Positions 1 to 9,796 of a DNA stretch of 64,000 nucleotides are shown here, piece after piece. Within the stretch, counting starts at the first letter, position 1. Each line of letters starts with the position of its first letter. The notes beneath the pieces were generated by a model. It worked only from the letters and a program-made list of their open reading frames with translations. It searched no databases and was not told the origin of the DNA. A program made the position numbers and the translations under genes. The stretch is from Sorex araneus (lineage: Eukaryota; Chordata; Mammalia; Eulipotyphla; Soricidae), in contig NC_073305.1 in the NCBI RefSeq assembly GCF_027595985.1, positions 115,578,259 to 115,642,258 on the forward strand, read 5' to 3'.

Positions 1-103
1 TTTATCACTTGGGCCCCTCTAAGCCTAAAGTTTAAAGTGTAGCAAATAGCCTCAAGTTTTTATATATTGGCAAACCCCTCCCCCAATAATAATAATAATA
101 TAA

Positions 104-282
104 TTACTGGGGTCATAACAATAGTACAGTAGGTAGAGCATTTGTATCGTACACAGCTAACCTGGGTTCAATTCTGGGCATTCCATGTAGTCCCCCATGC
201 ACCGCCAGGAATAATTCCTGAATTCAGAGCCAGGAGTAACCCCTGAGCATCGTTGGTAGTACCCCCACTCCCCAAAAGGTGG
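104..282 (+). mobile_element. Type-1 SINE, old copy
   Basis: The tRNA-like head, B box GGTTCAATTCT and body are recognisable but diverged. It is followed directly by a second copy in the same orientation. Confidence 0.7.
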
Positions 283-287
283 GGTCT

Positions 288-472
288 GGAGAAGAGCTGA
301 AAGATTGTACAATGGGTGGGGTACTTACCTTGCATGCAGCTGACCCGGTTCTATCTCCAGCATCCCATATTGGTCCCCCAAGCACCTCCAGGAGTAACTC
401 CTGAGTGCAGAGCCAGGAGGAACCCCTGAACATTGCTGGATGTGGCCCAAAGCCAAACATTTTAAAATAATT
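288..472 (+). mobile_element. Type-1 SINE, old copy
   Basis: Second member of a head-to-tail pair. The body CATCCCATATTGGTCCCC and the end GGATGTGGCCCAAAG match the family. Confidence 0.7.
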
Positions 473-1020
473 TTAAAATGTTAATATTCAGTAATCTTTT
501 TGGAATAAAGCTGGATAGATTTGCACTCCAAAACTAGAATTCCCCATAAACGCTCTGAAACTCAAAACTGTGTGTATGTAGATATGTGCATATTTGGCCA
601 CACGATGGAGCTAGAAACCAAATAACAGAACCTCTATGGCTAAGAAAGTGGGTAGTTGAGGCAGATTCTTCAATTCCGTGGGTGCCTACTTGGACAAAAG
701 TTTGAATTTAACCCAGGCTCACCAAATTCATCACAAAAAAGAGCCTAATCTACAGGATGATTGACAACTGACTTATTTAAACCACAGCAGGATGCTCCTG
801 GTGTACAACTTAGATAGATTTATTTACTGGGAAAGATGAAAGATGAAAAGGAAATAACTGCTTTCTAAAACTACCAGAGCATGAAGGCTTGGAGATATAA
901 GTGTGCACATTTGTGTGCCATGAAAACTATGTCTCCTATTTAAAGTCGATGCAACAGGGCCAGGGATATGGTGCCAAGGACTAGTGGGCATGGAATGTGG
1001 GAGGTTCGGGTTCTATTTCA
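473..1020. other. No gene recognised
   Basis: AT-rich sequence without an open frame, repeat family or RNA gene that I can name. Confidence 0.5.
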
Positions 1021-1031
1021 GTTTGATCTTG

Positions 1032-1250
1032 GTTTTTGGTGTTTGTTGTTGTTGTGTTTGGGTTTGTTTGTTTGTTTGTTTGTTTGTTTTAGCTTTTTGG
1101 CTAACACCTGGTGATGCTCAGGGGTTACTCCTGGTTCTTCACTCAAGAATTACTCCTGGAAGTGCTCAGAGGACCATGTGGGATGCCAGTATTGAACCCA
1201 GGTTGGCCACGGGCAAAGGCAAATGCCCTAGCCACTGTACTATCGCTTTG
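1032..1250 (-). mobile_element. Type-1 SINE with target duplication
   Basis: Minus-strand copy whose tail shows on the plus strand as a GTTT-rich run. GTTTGATCTTG stands on both sides (about 1021 and 1251), so the insertion is intact. Confidence 0.8.
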
Positions 1251-1504
1251 GTTTGATCTTGAGAGAGAAAATCACCCTTCAAGTTTTGATTTTTTTTTTA
1301 TATATTAAAATTGGTTCAATGGCTCCCCTCCCCTTCCCCATGCAGTTGGCCTTAAACTCAACACATTCACTCCTGTGAAGAGTTTGCTAAAACGGGTTTT
1401 GATTCAGTAAGTTTAGGGTGAGCACAACATTCTTCCTTCTCAACAGGCTTCTCTTGCACCTGATTAGAAACTAATCACTAAAATCTGCAAGGGAAAATAA
1501 GTCT

Positions 1505-1625
1505 CAAAACTTGAGAGAGAGGGGACCAAAGCTATAGAAGAGGAGGCAGGGTGCCAGGACTGCCAGGAATAACCCCTGAGCAATGCCGGATGTGACCCCA
1601 AAAAGCCAAAAAAAATACCAAAACC
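1505..1625 (+). mobile_element. Type-1 SINE, internally deleted
   Basis: The head is barely visible. The 3' half (CCAGGAATAACCCCTGAGCA, then GGATGTGACCCCAAAAAGCC) is clear. Confidence 0.65.
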
Positions 1626-1629
1626 CTTA

Positions 1630-2280
1630 GAAATGAGTAAACTGTATATTGGCTTGAGGTTAATGATATTCTCTAGCAGCTCCACGTCTCTCCAGCTGTG
1701 GGCTTCCCTTGGGTGCTTGCACACACCCTTTGCTTGGCATTTTTTATTTGACAATTTAGTCAATAGGACATGTTGACAATAATTATAGACAATAATAACA
1801 TTATGATTCTATATCAATTAGAAACTACCAAATAGAGGAATGAATCTTTTTATTCAGATTACCAAATAGATAGAGAGATCTCTGTATCATTTGCTTCTTA
1901 GATGGACTTTTTATAACCTCACCACATGTTTTCTCTGTCCTCTACTTCCTTCTCCTGAGGTGCTCTATTGCTCATTTGGTTTGTATTCAAGATTTATAGA
2001 ACACTTTGCATCCCAGGTGGGATTGTCCTATTGTCACTATCTCCTACATAGTATCCGATGTGAAGCTGATGTTTGTCTATACTATGTGAAACAATGATCT
2101 TTACCTAACTGCATCCTGTTTCCCAAATAACACCTCCTGGTTATGGCCTAAGAGTGACACATTGAGACATGTAGATGTCTAGGATAAAGTGTACTGAGTC
2201 TAGTCTACTCATTATATTCAAGGTTCCACTGAACTGAATGATTTTTTATGTGTAAGGAAATCCAAGGAATACAGAGATTA
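1630..2280. other. No gene recognised
   Basis: About 650 bp of apparently single-copy sequence. A 68-codon frame at 1891-2097 has no recognisable motif. Confidence 0.5.
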
Positions 2281-2284
2281 AGTG

Positions 2285-2372
2285 GCCCACCATATGTAGC
2301 TCTGTGGTAGAGAGCATGCTTCATATGTTTGAAATCTAGGTTTGATCCCCTGCACCTCCAAAAAAAGTAAAA
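2285..2372 (+). mobile_element. Short tRNA-like SINE (ID-like, third type)
   Basis: Only a tRNA-like unit: A-box-like TAGCTCTGTGGTAGAGAGC, B-box-like AGGTTTGATCCCC, then a short A-rich tail. It lacks the type-1 body. It looks like rodent ID elements, but this is resemblance only. Confidence 0.5.
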
Positions 2373-2375
2373 AGA

Positions 2376-2740
2376 TTAAGGACTGGGAAGATAATACAGC
2401 ACGTGGGGTGCTACTTGAGTTCAATCCTCCAAACCCCGCTGGGAGTGATCCCTGAGCACTGCTGAATGTCACTGTCACTGTCATTCCGTTGCTCATAGAT
2501 TTACTTGAGCAGGCACCAGTAATGTCTCCATTGTGAGACTTGTTACTGTTTTTGGCATATCGAATACACCATGTGTAGCTTGCCAGGCTCTGCTCTGCGG
2601 GCGAGATACTCTCAGTAGCTTGCCGGGCTCTCCAAGAGGGGCAGGGGAATCGAACCTGGGTCAGCCATGTGCAAGGCAAATGCCCTACCCACTGTGCTAT
2701 TGCTCCAGCTGAATATGGCAAAATAAATAAGTAAAATTAA
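2376..2740 (+). mobile_element. Type-1 SINE split by a type-2 SINE
   Basis: The 5' part lies at 2376-2466. The 3' end (ATATGGCAAAATAAATAAG) resumes at about 2710, after a minus-strand type-2 SINE. GCTGAAT flanks that insertion. Confidence 0.65.
2466..2709 (-). mobile_element. Type-2 SINE (RTE-tailed), full length
   Basis: On the plus strand it starts with CACTGTCACTGTCAT, the short-repeat tail, then the RTE-like tail and the body motifs TTACTGTTTTTGGCATATCG and TAGCTTGCCAGGCTCTGC. It ends with the tRNA-like head TGTGCTATTGCTCCAGC. No poly-A is present. Confidence 0.8.
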
Positions 2741-2822
2741 ATGATTTAGACAATGTGTGAGCCATAAACAAAGAAAACCACATCAATTACTCATGTGTTG
2801 AGTCACTTAAAAGTATAATTTA

Positions 2823-2985
2823 GGGCCGGAGAGAGTGCATCAGATAAGACACATGCTTTGCACGAAGCTGACCCTGATTCAATTCCTGGCATCCCATATA
2901 GTCCCTTAAGCCTCTACCAGGATAAATTCCTGAATGTAAAGCCAGGAGTAACCTCTGGGCACTGCCAGGTGTGCTGCCCCACCAA
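2823..2985 (+). mobile_element. Type-1 SINE, old copy
   Basis: Head, diverged B box TGATTCAATTCC and body are all present. It abuts a minus-strand type-2 SINE. Confidence 0.65.
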
Positions 2986-2989
2986 ATAT

Positions 2990-3195
2990 GTAGCACTGTA
3001 GCACTGTCATCCCGTTGTTCATCGATTTGCTTGAGTGGGCACCAGTAATGTCTCCATTGTGAGACTTGTTGTTACTGTTTTTGGCATATTGAATACGACA
3101 CAGGTAGCTTGCCAGGCTCTGCCGTGCAGGCGAGATACTCTCAGCAGCTTGCCAGGCTCTCCGAGAGGGGCAGAGGAATTGAACCTGGGTCAGCC
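2990..3195 (-). mobile_element. Type-2 SINE with head lost at a TA repeat
   Basis: The RTE-like tail and body are complete. The tRNA-like head breaks off at CAGCCGCTGG, where a TA-rich hairpin starts. Confidence 0.75.
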
Positions 3196-3268
3196 GCTGG
3201 ATATATATATAGAATATATATAAGTATATATATAGAATATATATGTATATATGTATATATATCCAGCG
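3195..3268. repeat. TA-rich perfect inverted repeat
   Basis: The 15-bp arms CGCTGGATATATATA (3195-3209) and TATATATATCCAGCG (3254-3268) are exact reverse complements. They enclose a TA-rich spacer. Confidence 0.85.
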
Positions 3269-3406
3269 ATTATATATACAATAATTCAACACCTTGTCAA
3301 GTGTCAAATACTATGTGAAAAACAATAGCAAGCAACAAGCAAGACAATGTCCCCCTCCATCCCCACCCCCCACTCCAGCCACTTCAAGAACTTCCCTCAC
3401 AGACTA

Positions 3407-3540
3407 GAGAAATTGTACAGCTGGTAATAGACTTGCTGTCAGCACTGCTGACCAGGTTCATTTCCTGGAACTATATAGGGGTGCCTTGATCCCCTCCAGA
3501 AGTAATCCCTGAACAGAAAGCACCCTAGCAGTCACAGCCC
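3407..3540 (+). mobile_element. Type-1 SINE, degenerate
   Basis: The B-box-like CAGGTTCATTTCC and CCAGAAGTAATCCCTGAACA are still visible. The body beyond them is lost in a CA repeat. Confidence 0.5.

Positions 3541-3542
<2 letters not shown>

Positions 3543-3592
<50 letters not shown>
3543..3592. repeat. (CA)n microsatellite
   Basis: An uninterrupted CA dinucleotide run of about 50 bp. It is expected to be polymorphic in length. Confidence 0.95.
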
Positions 3593-3593
<1 letters not shown>

Positions 3594-3599
3594 ACCCTT

Positions 3600-4140
3600 A
3601 ACTTGCCAGGACAAGATGCAGCAAACACATAGCATGAATGCCACAGTGGGGCGCTCATGCCAGTCCTAAGAGTCAGGAGAAGCTTATTGGGAGAAAGTGA
3701 GATTAAGCTGTAACCTGAGTCAGAAATCTTTGGGGCTGGAGGTGGGCCCAGCTATGTGAAGATCTGGAAGTAGTGGTGTACCCGTAAGTGTTAAAGAACC
3801 ACCTGCCTGGAAGGTAAGCCAGCACACCCGGATTTAGAGAAAAATTTCCAGAATTTTCCTCACTTACCTGATGGGCACCGTTTAACCAACCAGCACCCCC
3901 TAACCTATTGGCATGACATCAGTGAACCAGGGGCTGGGAAGAGATGGCACTGTGGGCTCCCAGCCAGTCTCCAGCACCCTAACCTAGAGGTCAGATACGG
4001 GGCTGGGAAGACCTGGAAACAATTGTATTGGGTTGGGGTGAAGGGTGAGCAGTACAGATAGGAAAAAGGGTGGTGGAAGCTGAGGCTGACTGACACTATC
4101 AGATGCAAGCTTTAGTCCCTGAGCCTCCCCAGCCCCCTCA
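3600..4140. other. No gene recognised
   Basis: Apparently single-copy sequence. Two GGGGCTGG(A/G)A fragments (3733, 3930) may be SINE head relics. Confidence 0.45.
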
Positions 4141-4147
4141 CATGCCA

Positions 4148-4322
4148 TATGAAAGAATTAAGGATTGGAATGGGCACAGCGGGAGGGTCCTTGCCTTGTA
4201 CTTGACCAAGCCAGGTTTGATGCTCAATATCCCATATGGTTCCTTGAGCCCTGCCAGGAGTGACCCCTGAGCAGGAGTAAGCCCTGAGCATGACCAAGTG
4301 TGACCCCAAATAAAATAAAACA
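4148..4322 (+). mobile_element. Type-1 SINE, old copy
   Basis: The head is diverged. AATATCCCATATGGTTCC, CCAGGAGTGACCCCTGAGCA and GTGTGACCCCAAATAAAAT identify the copy. Confidence 0.7.
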
Positions 4323-4635
4323 AAACTGGAAAATTTTGATTACCTTTAAATGACTCTGAGAAAGAGCCAATGAAAAGAAGAGGCAAATGCTGAGTAGACA
4401 GATAAGGATGGAATCCCAAGTGCAAATCTGCACATCCCATAACAAGATGGTGTAACACATGTACCATGAGATTAAACAAATTATATATGGATAAACTATA
4501 TATATAATTTATACCAGCAACTGTTTGCTGAGTAAAATACTGCATGAATGAACCGAAGGGCCAATTCATTAGGCACAGCCTTTGTGCCATGACTGTAAAA
4601 ATAATTTCACAGGAAGAAATAGAAGTTTCAAGAGA
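4323..4635. other. No gene recognised
   Basis: AT-rich sequence. A 150-codon minus frame (4138-4590) runs through here and into the adjacent SINE and has no recognisable domain. Confidence 0.45.
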
Positions 4636-4775
4636 TATAGTCTAGAGAAATAATACAACCCACAGGGTACTTGCTTGCAAACTGCTGACCTGGGTTCAAT
4701 TCTCTATACCCCATATGGTCCCCCAAGTCCCACCAGGAGTGATCCCTGAGTACTGCTAGTGTGCTAAAATCTAAA
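4636..4775 (+). mobile_element. Type-1 SINE, 3' truncated
   Basis: The B box GGGTTCAATTCT and the body up to GATCCCTGAGTACTGCTAGT are present. The tail is missing. Confidence 0.65.
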
Positions 4776-5100
4776 ATCTCCCACAAGAAAAGTGCCTTCC
4801 TTGTACTAGGAAGAGAAGAAGGTTGTGAGAGAATTCTTGTTGACTGCATTGAAATATCTAAGCAGACTCAGAAAACCCTTGCCTCCCACTAGTCCCAGGA
4901 CTGAAGAAGGGCAGACCTTGGCAGCACCATGACCAGGCATGCAGGCACCACGGTCTGATATGTGACCCCCGACTCCTCTTGATCCCCTCAAGTGAAATGT
5001 GTGAGCTTCACAGTCAGGCCCTTGATGACCGCTGGTCACCATAGCAACAACAATAATGAAGCAGGTGGTATAACAAAATTTAACAAAAGGAATAAGACAC
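4776..5100. other. No gene recognised
   Basis: Apparently single-copy sequence with no coding or RNA signal that I can name. Confidence 0.45.
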
Positions 5101-5102
5101 AT

Positions 5103-5280
5103 AATGGGGCAGATGGTACAGCAGAAAAGGTGCTGGACTTGCACGGAGCTGACCCAGGTTGGATCTCCAGCACCCCATATGGTCCCTTGAGTTGGCAGGA
5201 GTGATCCCTGAATCAGAGCCAAGAGTAAGCCCTGAGCTCCCTGAAAACAAAAGCAAAGCACACCAAAAAAAAAAAAAAAA
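5103..5280 (+). mobile_element. Type-1 SINE with poly-A
   Basis: Head GGGGCAGATGGTACAGC, body CAGCACCCCATATGGTCCC and an A17-like tail that ends at 5280. Confidence 0.7.
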
Positions 5281-5285
5281 TGAGG

Positions 5286-5372
5286 ATAGGGGCTGGTAAT
5301 AAAGTTTAGTGAATGCCTCGGTAAATATGTTGTCCTCTACTCAATCCCAGCACCAGAATAAGTGGTGAAATA
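5286..5372 (+). mobile_element. SINE fragment (tRNA-like head)
   Basis: GGGGCTGGTAATAAAGTTTAG and CTCAATCCCAGCACCAG resemble a head without the body. It may be type 1 or the ID-like family. Confidence 0.45.
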
Positions 5373-5431
5373 TTTAAATCTTAAATGATACATATCTACA
5401 CATTGCTGCCTTTGGCAGAAGAACATACAAA

Positions 5432-5590
5432 GGGCCAGAGAGATTATACCATGGGTAGAACCCTTACCTTATATGTGATCCAGGTTTGATCTCCAGCACC
5501 ACATACGGTTCCTGAGCCCTATCAGAAGTGATCCCTGAACACAGAGCCAGGAATAAAGCTGAGCACCAGCAGGGGCAAAAACAGAAACAA
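5432..5590 (+). mobile_element. Type-1 SINE, old copy
   Basis: Head GGGCCAGAGAGATTATACC, B-box relic AGGTTTGATCTCC and body ACAGAGCCAGGAATAAAGC. Confidence 0.7.
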
Positions 5591-5613
5591 AAATATTTTT
5601 TAAAACATTTTTT

Positions 5614-5783
5614 GGGGGGTTTTTGGGTCACACCCGGCGATGCACAGGCGTTACTCCTGGCTCTTCACTCAGGAATTACCCCTGGTGGTGCTCAGGGGAC
5701 CATATGGGATGCTGGGATTAGAACCCGGGTCGGCCGCGTGCAAGGCAAACACCCTACCCGCTGTGCTATTGCTCCAGCCCCAA
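5614..5783 (-). mobile_element. Type-1 SINE, young copy with target duplication
   Basis: Close to the consensus, with B box GGGTTCTAATCCC on the minus strand. TTTTAAAACATTTTTT occurs at 5598-5613 and again at 5784-5799. Confidence 0.9.
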
Positions 5784-5799
5784 TTTTAAAACATTTTTT

Positions 5800-6262
5800 A
5801 AATGGGAGAGGGATACAGAACGTCCTGCCCCTGCGCCAGACTGTCTTCACAGGGGCAAATCGGAGCAGAGGTGGGTTGAGTCTCCCTCCCCACCCCAGCA
5901 GAACCCCAACAGCCAAAAACCTCCAGAACCCAACCACGCAGCCATGCTCAAGGCCACTCTCCAGAGGCTCCAACGAGCCTCACCTACAGGGGAACCTGCA
6001 AAAACACCCCAGGTATGCAGGACCCATGACAGATCTCCAAGCTCACTCGGAACGGGACTATGCCTCCTCCCCCCAGCTCCCCAGTTTTCCAGTAGCTTAG
6101 CAGTCACTCCCACAATCTGCGTCTGGCACCATAATCTTATCAAAGGCCAAGATCCAGAGACTAAGAAATAAAGCTCCCAGAAGAGAGCAACACAGGACGT
6201 CCTGGGTGCGAGGCCGCATGACCTCTTATACTCTAGCCCACTGATGTACCAAAAGTAGCAAC
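5800..6262 (+). mobile_element. Composite non-autonomous element, 5' module
   Basis: Matches 10700-11090 and, reversed, 58560-59386. Shared landmarks are TGCCCCTGCGCC, ACCTCCAGAACCCAACCAC, CATGCTCAAGGCCACTCTCC, GATCTCCAAGC, CCCAGTTTTCCAGTAG and AAGGCCAAGATCCAGAGACT. The type-2 body and RTE tail are missing here, so this copy is 3' truncated. Any open frame inside it also runs through the non-coding copies, so I do not call a gene. Confidence 0.7.
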
Positions 6263-6344
6263 ACATTTGTGTGGCTTTAATGTATTAATTGTAATCCCTT
6301 ATACAAGGGCCTAAATGGCTCCAGGGTGAAATACAACAATCTTC

Positions 6345-6632
6345 ACACACTTTCTTTTTATGATGGTGGAAGAAAGGTGCATAGTGGTGGGATTGATGTT
6401 TGAATATTATCTGTAAAGAACTATTGTGAACAACTTTTTTTTTTCTTTTTAGGTCAAACCCAGCAATGCACATGGGGTTACTCCTGGCTCTGCATTCAGG
6501 AATTACTCCCGGTGGTGCTCAGGGGACCATATGGGACTCTGAGAATCAAATCTGGGTTGGCCACATACAAGGCAAATGCCCTACCCACTGTGCTATCACT
6601 CCAACCCCTATTGTGAACAACTTTATAAAGCA
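6345..6632 (+). mobile_element. LINE 3' end (probably L1), split by a SINE
   Basis: GGTGGAAGAAAGGTGCATAG to CTATTGTGAACAACTTT matches the 3' ends at 16.8, 36.9, 40.9 and 56.3 kb. A minus SINE interrupts it at 6438-6607. The L1 assignment is inferred from the 3'-UTR style and the A-rich end, not from coding sequence. Confidence 0.5.
6438..6607 (-). mobile_element. Type-1 SINE with target duplication
   Basis: CTATTGTGAACAACTTT stands at 6421-6437 and again at 6608-6624. The body is nearly consensus. Confidence 0.9.
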
Positions 6633-6635
6633 CTG

Positions 6636-6745
6636 CACTGTAGCACTGTTGTCCCATTGTTCATCGATTTACTCGAGCGGGCACCAGCAACGTCTCTACT
6701 GTGAGACTTGTTACTGTTTTTGGCATACCGACTACACCACACTAA
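6636..6745 (-). mobile_element. Type-2 SINE, 3' half only
   Basis: It runs from the tail CACTGCACTGTAGCACTG through the RTE-like segment (GTTCATCGATTTACTCGAGC) to TTACTGTTTTTGGCATACCG and then stops. This is a 5'-truncated insertion. Confidence 0.75.
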
Positions 6746-7190
6746 CTTTATAAAAAATAAAATGAAAATTTTAAAAAATAAAATAAAATAGTTTAATATT
6801 AAGCTGAAAGAATCACAGTATTTTTGCCTCTCCCTCTCAGCTTTTTGTAACTGTTATTAAACCATCATTTCTTAAACTATTTCCCCTCCTGATAATAAAC
6901 TAAGGGCAGCTTCTCAGCCCACAAGGAGAAACAAGCAAACAACAAATGAAAAACCACCCAAGTGTTGAACTGCAGCACATCACTTCATGCTGCCCTTTTA
7001 ACAGCTGGAAATTGTTCATGGAATGGCTCCAGCTTGTCAGTGATTTGTGAGAAAATCTTCAAAGAAGCTTCTGTCTTATGAGCAATTTCATAATCCCTTG
7101 GATCAAAGGAAGATACAATGTGCCTATGAGTCATCTTTAAAGTACTGGTATTTTCTTCAATAAGCTTCTATAATGGGGGGAAAAAAATTA
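6746..7190. other. No gene recognised
   Basis: Apparently single-copy AT-rich sequence with an (AAATA)-like run near 6760. Confidence 0.45.
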
Positions 7191-7199
7191 TCATTCCAC

Positions 7200-7620
7200 A
7201 CAAGCCTCTAAGACCCTGTTCCCACTTGGTAGATTAAGTAAGCCTGGGAGATGAGGTGGCCTACTGGCGAAGCAGCCTGGAGACAGCTCCCCACCAATCA
7301 ACTGCCTGGAAACAGTCCTGCAGCTAATCAGCACCCCAGGAGCAGTGCCTGCACCAATCGCCGTTTCCTGAGAACTGTTTCTCCTAAAATCTGCCATTGC
7401 TGCCTTGCAAACCCAAAGCAGAGTAATAAAAGGCGCCTGGATGACGAATGTCCTGACCTCTGAGGCCTGGTGCACCACTATGCATGCACTCCTGGGATTC
7501 ATTTTGTACCACAGCTCTTTTTTCCCCCAGCCATGTCATATTCTTCGTGGAATAAGATAATAAATAAAAACCTTCGGAACGTAATATCTTGCGCAGTGCT
7601 TCTTGTTTTTCCTTTGAACT
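7200..7620 (+). mobile_element. LTR-like block (endogenous retrovirus)
   Basis: Several CCAAT-type boxes (CCAATCA about 7294, CTAATCAG about 7325, CCAATCG about 7354), a TATA-like AATAAAAGG at about 7424, then AATAAATAAAAACC at about 7559 as polyadenylation signal. This order is typical of U3-R-U5. I cannot fix the ends and see no internal retroviral sequence, so a solo LTR is likely. Confidence 0.5.
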
Positions 7621-7621
7621 A

Positions 7622-7735
7622 GATGGTTCTCAACCCCTACTGCATGTTACAGATCACCTGGAGGAGTTTTTAAAACTCTTGAGCCCAGGTATCACCCTAG
7701 ACCAGCTAAATCAGAATTCCTGTCTTCAGCATGTG
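7622..7735 (+). mobile_element. MER5A-like DNA transposon fossil
   Basis: GGTTCTCAACCCCTACTGCA, CAGATCACCTGGAGGAG, TTTTTAAAACTCTTGAGCCC and AGCTAAATCAGAATTCCTG follow the well-known MER5A (hAT-Charlie) consensus in order. It is an old eutherian-wide repeat. Confidence 0.75.
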
Positions 7736-7765
7736 TGAAGGACCTGTAGATGATTCAAGTGTGCT

Positions 7766-7922
7766 TGTTTGTTTTAGTGTCACAGCCAGGTACTCAGGAC
7801 TTACTCCTGAATCTGTGCTCTGGGAGTCACTGCTGTGGTAGTTGGGGGACCATGTGCGGCCACGGATCTAACTGGGACTCCATCAGGCAAAATCAGTGCT
7901 CAGCCCTTGGAGCTCTCTCTCC
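7766..7922 (-). mobile_element. Type-1 SINE, degenerate
   Basis: GTGTCACAGCCAGGTACTCA, GGACTTACTCCTGAATCTGT and GGGGGACCATGTG keep the order of the reversed family. Confidence 0.5.
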
Positions 7923-7984
7923 CCTCTGAGCTCGCTCTCTCCAGCCCTTCTCTAAAGTGCATCTTAAATTGAAAAGCACGGCTT

Positions 7985-8145
7985 CCTGCCAGAAAGTTAG
8001 CGCAGAGATAAAGATGCTTGCCCTGCATGCGGCAGACCTGGGTTCAATCCCCGGCATGGCATTTGGCTCCCTGAACACTGCCAAAAGGGATCAGGAAGCC
8101 CACAACCAGGAGTAGCCATTGAGCACTGCCAGGTGCTAACTGCTT
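7985..8145 (+). mobile_element. Type-1 SINE, old copy
   Basis: B box CTGGGTTCAATCCCC and end GCACTGCCAGGTGC. It runs into the purine microsatellite. Confidence 0.65.
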
Positions 8146-8160
8146 ATTCCTCCCTTCAGA

Positions 8161-8348
8161 GGGAAGGGAGGGAGAGAGGAAGGAAGGAAGGAAGGAAGGA
8201 AGGAAGGAAGGAAGGAAGGAAGGAAGGAAGGAAGGAAGGAAGGAAGGAAGGAAGGAAGGAAGGAGGGAGGGAGGGAGGGAGGGAGGGAGGGAGGGAGGGA
8301 GGGAGGGAGGGAGGGAGGGAGGGAGGGAGGGAGGGGAGGAAGGCAGGC
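8161..8348. repeat. (GGAA)n/(GGGA)n homopurine microsatellite
   Basis: About 85 bp of GGAA units pass into about 70 bp of GGGA units, all purine on the plus strand. Long KEGR and PSLP frames here are artefacts of the repeat. Confidence 0.95.
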
Positions 8349-8349
8349 A

Positions 8350-8670
8350 TTGCTTTACCTTCTCTTTCTTGTGACTAGATCAAACACTAAACTATAATAG
8401 AGCAGTTCCTTGCATTTTGTTTTCTCACCTAAGCTTAGATGTTCTGACTATCTAATGATGTATAGTAAACACACAGGAAATCACAGAGACACACCTGGGG
8501 TTTTGTCTGAGCTTAGGAGTTTAGCATCTTATGAGCTCAGTAAGGGTATATGAGCAGTTGTAACTTTGTTCTTATGGATTCAGATCTGCTTGAGGTCCTA
8601 TCTAGATCCTAACTCTACCACCATTTAATAATTGGTCCTGAATTAGGTTAATTATAACATGGAAAAATAA
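8350..8670. other. No gene recognised
   Basis: Apparently single-copy sequence. Confidence 0.45.
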
Positions 8671-8674
8671 ATGG

Positions 8675-8850
8675 ATTTTGGAGGGTGGGTCTTGGGCCAC
8701 ACCTAGCAGTGCTCAGGGTTTATTTCTCACTCTGCCTCAGAAATTAGTCTTGGCAGGGCCCAGGCTATATGGGATGCCACTAATTGAACTCGGGTCAGTC
8801 AACTGAAAGGCAAATGCCCTGCCCACTATACTATCTCTCTGGTCTCTTAA
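8675..8850 (-). mobile_element. Type-1 SINE, old copy
   Basis: TGGGCCACACCTAGCAGTGC, TATATGGGATGCC and GCAAATGCCCTGCCCACT are in reversed family order. Confidence 0.7.
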
Positions 8851-9588
8851 ATGTATTTAAGATGGTATCATAAGGACATTACATTAGATAATGTAATCAA
8901 GTTTTTAGTTTGGCCTTTGGTACAGACTCTCAAGTAGCAAACTAAGAATAAACATTAAATGATTTCTATGACCCACTTGTGAAAGTAGCCTTTCACAGAG
9001 ATGATTTGTAACAGTAGCAATGGTTTACAAAGAAATCTGCTGTGGTAATGTCCAAAGTGTATCCTAAGGCCTATTATTTAACTTAGCAGAAGTACTTAAC
9101 TAAGCAGAAATGCAATAGAATTGAGCCTCCTGTAACTTGAACATTTAAAGTAATGTTTCAATGGTGGAAGGAGAAACCCTTATCTGCCCTGGTGGGAGCA
9201 CTTTTGTCACAACTTTGGGGAGCTTTCCTAGGTTTTTAAAGCAATAAGAAAGAAATGCTGCTGCTACTTCAGCTGCAATTTGGCTCTAGAATCAACAGGC
9301 CCTTCTGAAGAAAAGAATTCCTAGGGGAGCATCAGCCTCAGCTACGAAGCCTCCTGGAGCCAAAGGGTGACTCCAAAGAATGACCCGGTCTCTTGTCCTC
9401 AAGAAACCTCTCAAAATCCAGTGAAGAATATGGAAAAACTTTTCAAATCATAATAGCATTTACATTTCTGTTTGTTCAGGCAGAAATCTCTTCCTGATTA
9501 ACCTCAACAACAATCATACCAATGTCCATCTACACGAAGAACAAAGTGAATTGGATTTTTCCAGAAACCTTAGGGGGAAAAAATAGCA
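8851..9588. other. No gene recognised
   Basis: About 740 bp without an open frame or repeat that I can name. Confidence 0.5.
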
Positions 9589-9589
9589 A

Positions 9590-9765
9590 CAGGAGACAGA
9601 GTTATAGTACAGAGGATAGAGCACTGTGTTACACACAGCCAACCCATGCTCGATCCCCAGTACCCCATATGATTCCCTGGGCACCATCAGGAGAAATCCC
9701 TAAGCACAGAGCCAGGAGCCCTGAGCATAGTTGGGTGTCCCCCCCACCACACACACAAAATAGTT
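9590..9765 (+). mobile_element. Type-1 SINE, old copy
   Basis: B-box relic ATGCTCGATCCCC, body GTACCCCATATGATTCCC, end GTTGGGTGTCCCCCC. Confidence 0.7.
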
Positions 9766-9796
9766 AGCAAGAGACCTATGAACTCTCCCAAGCTGA

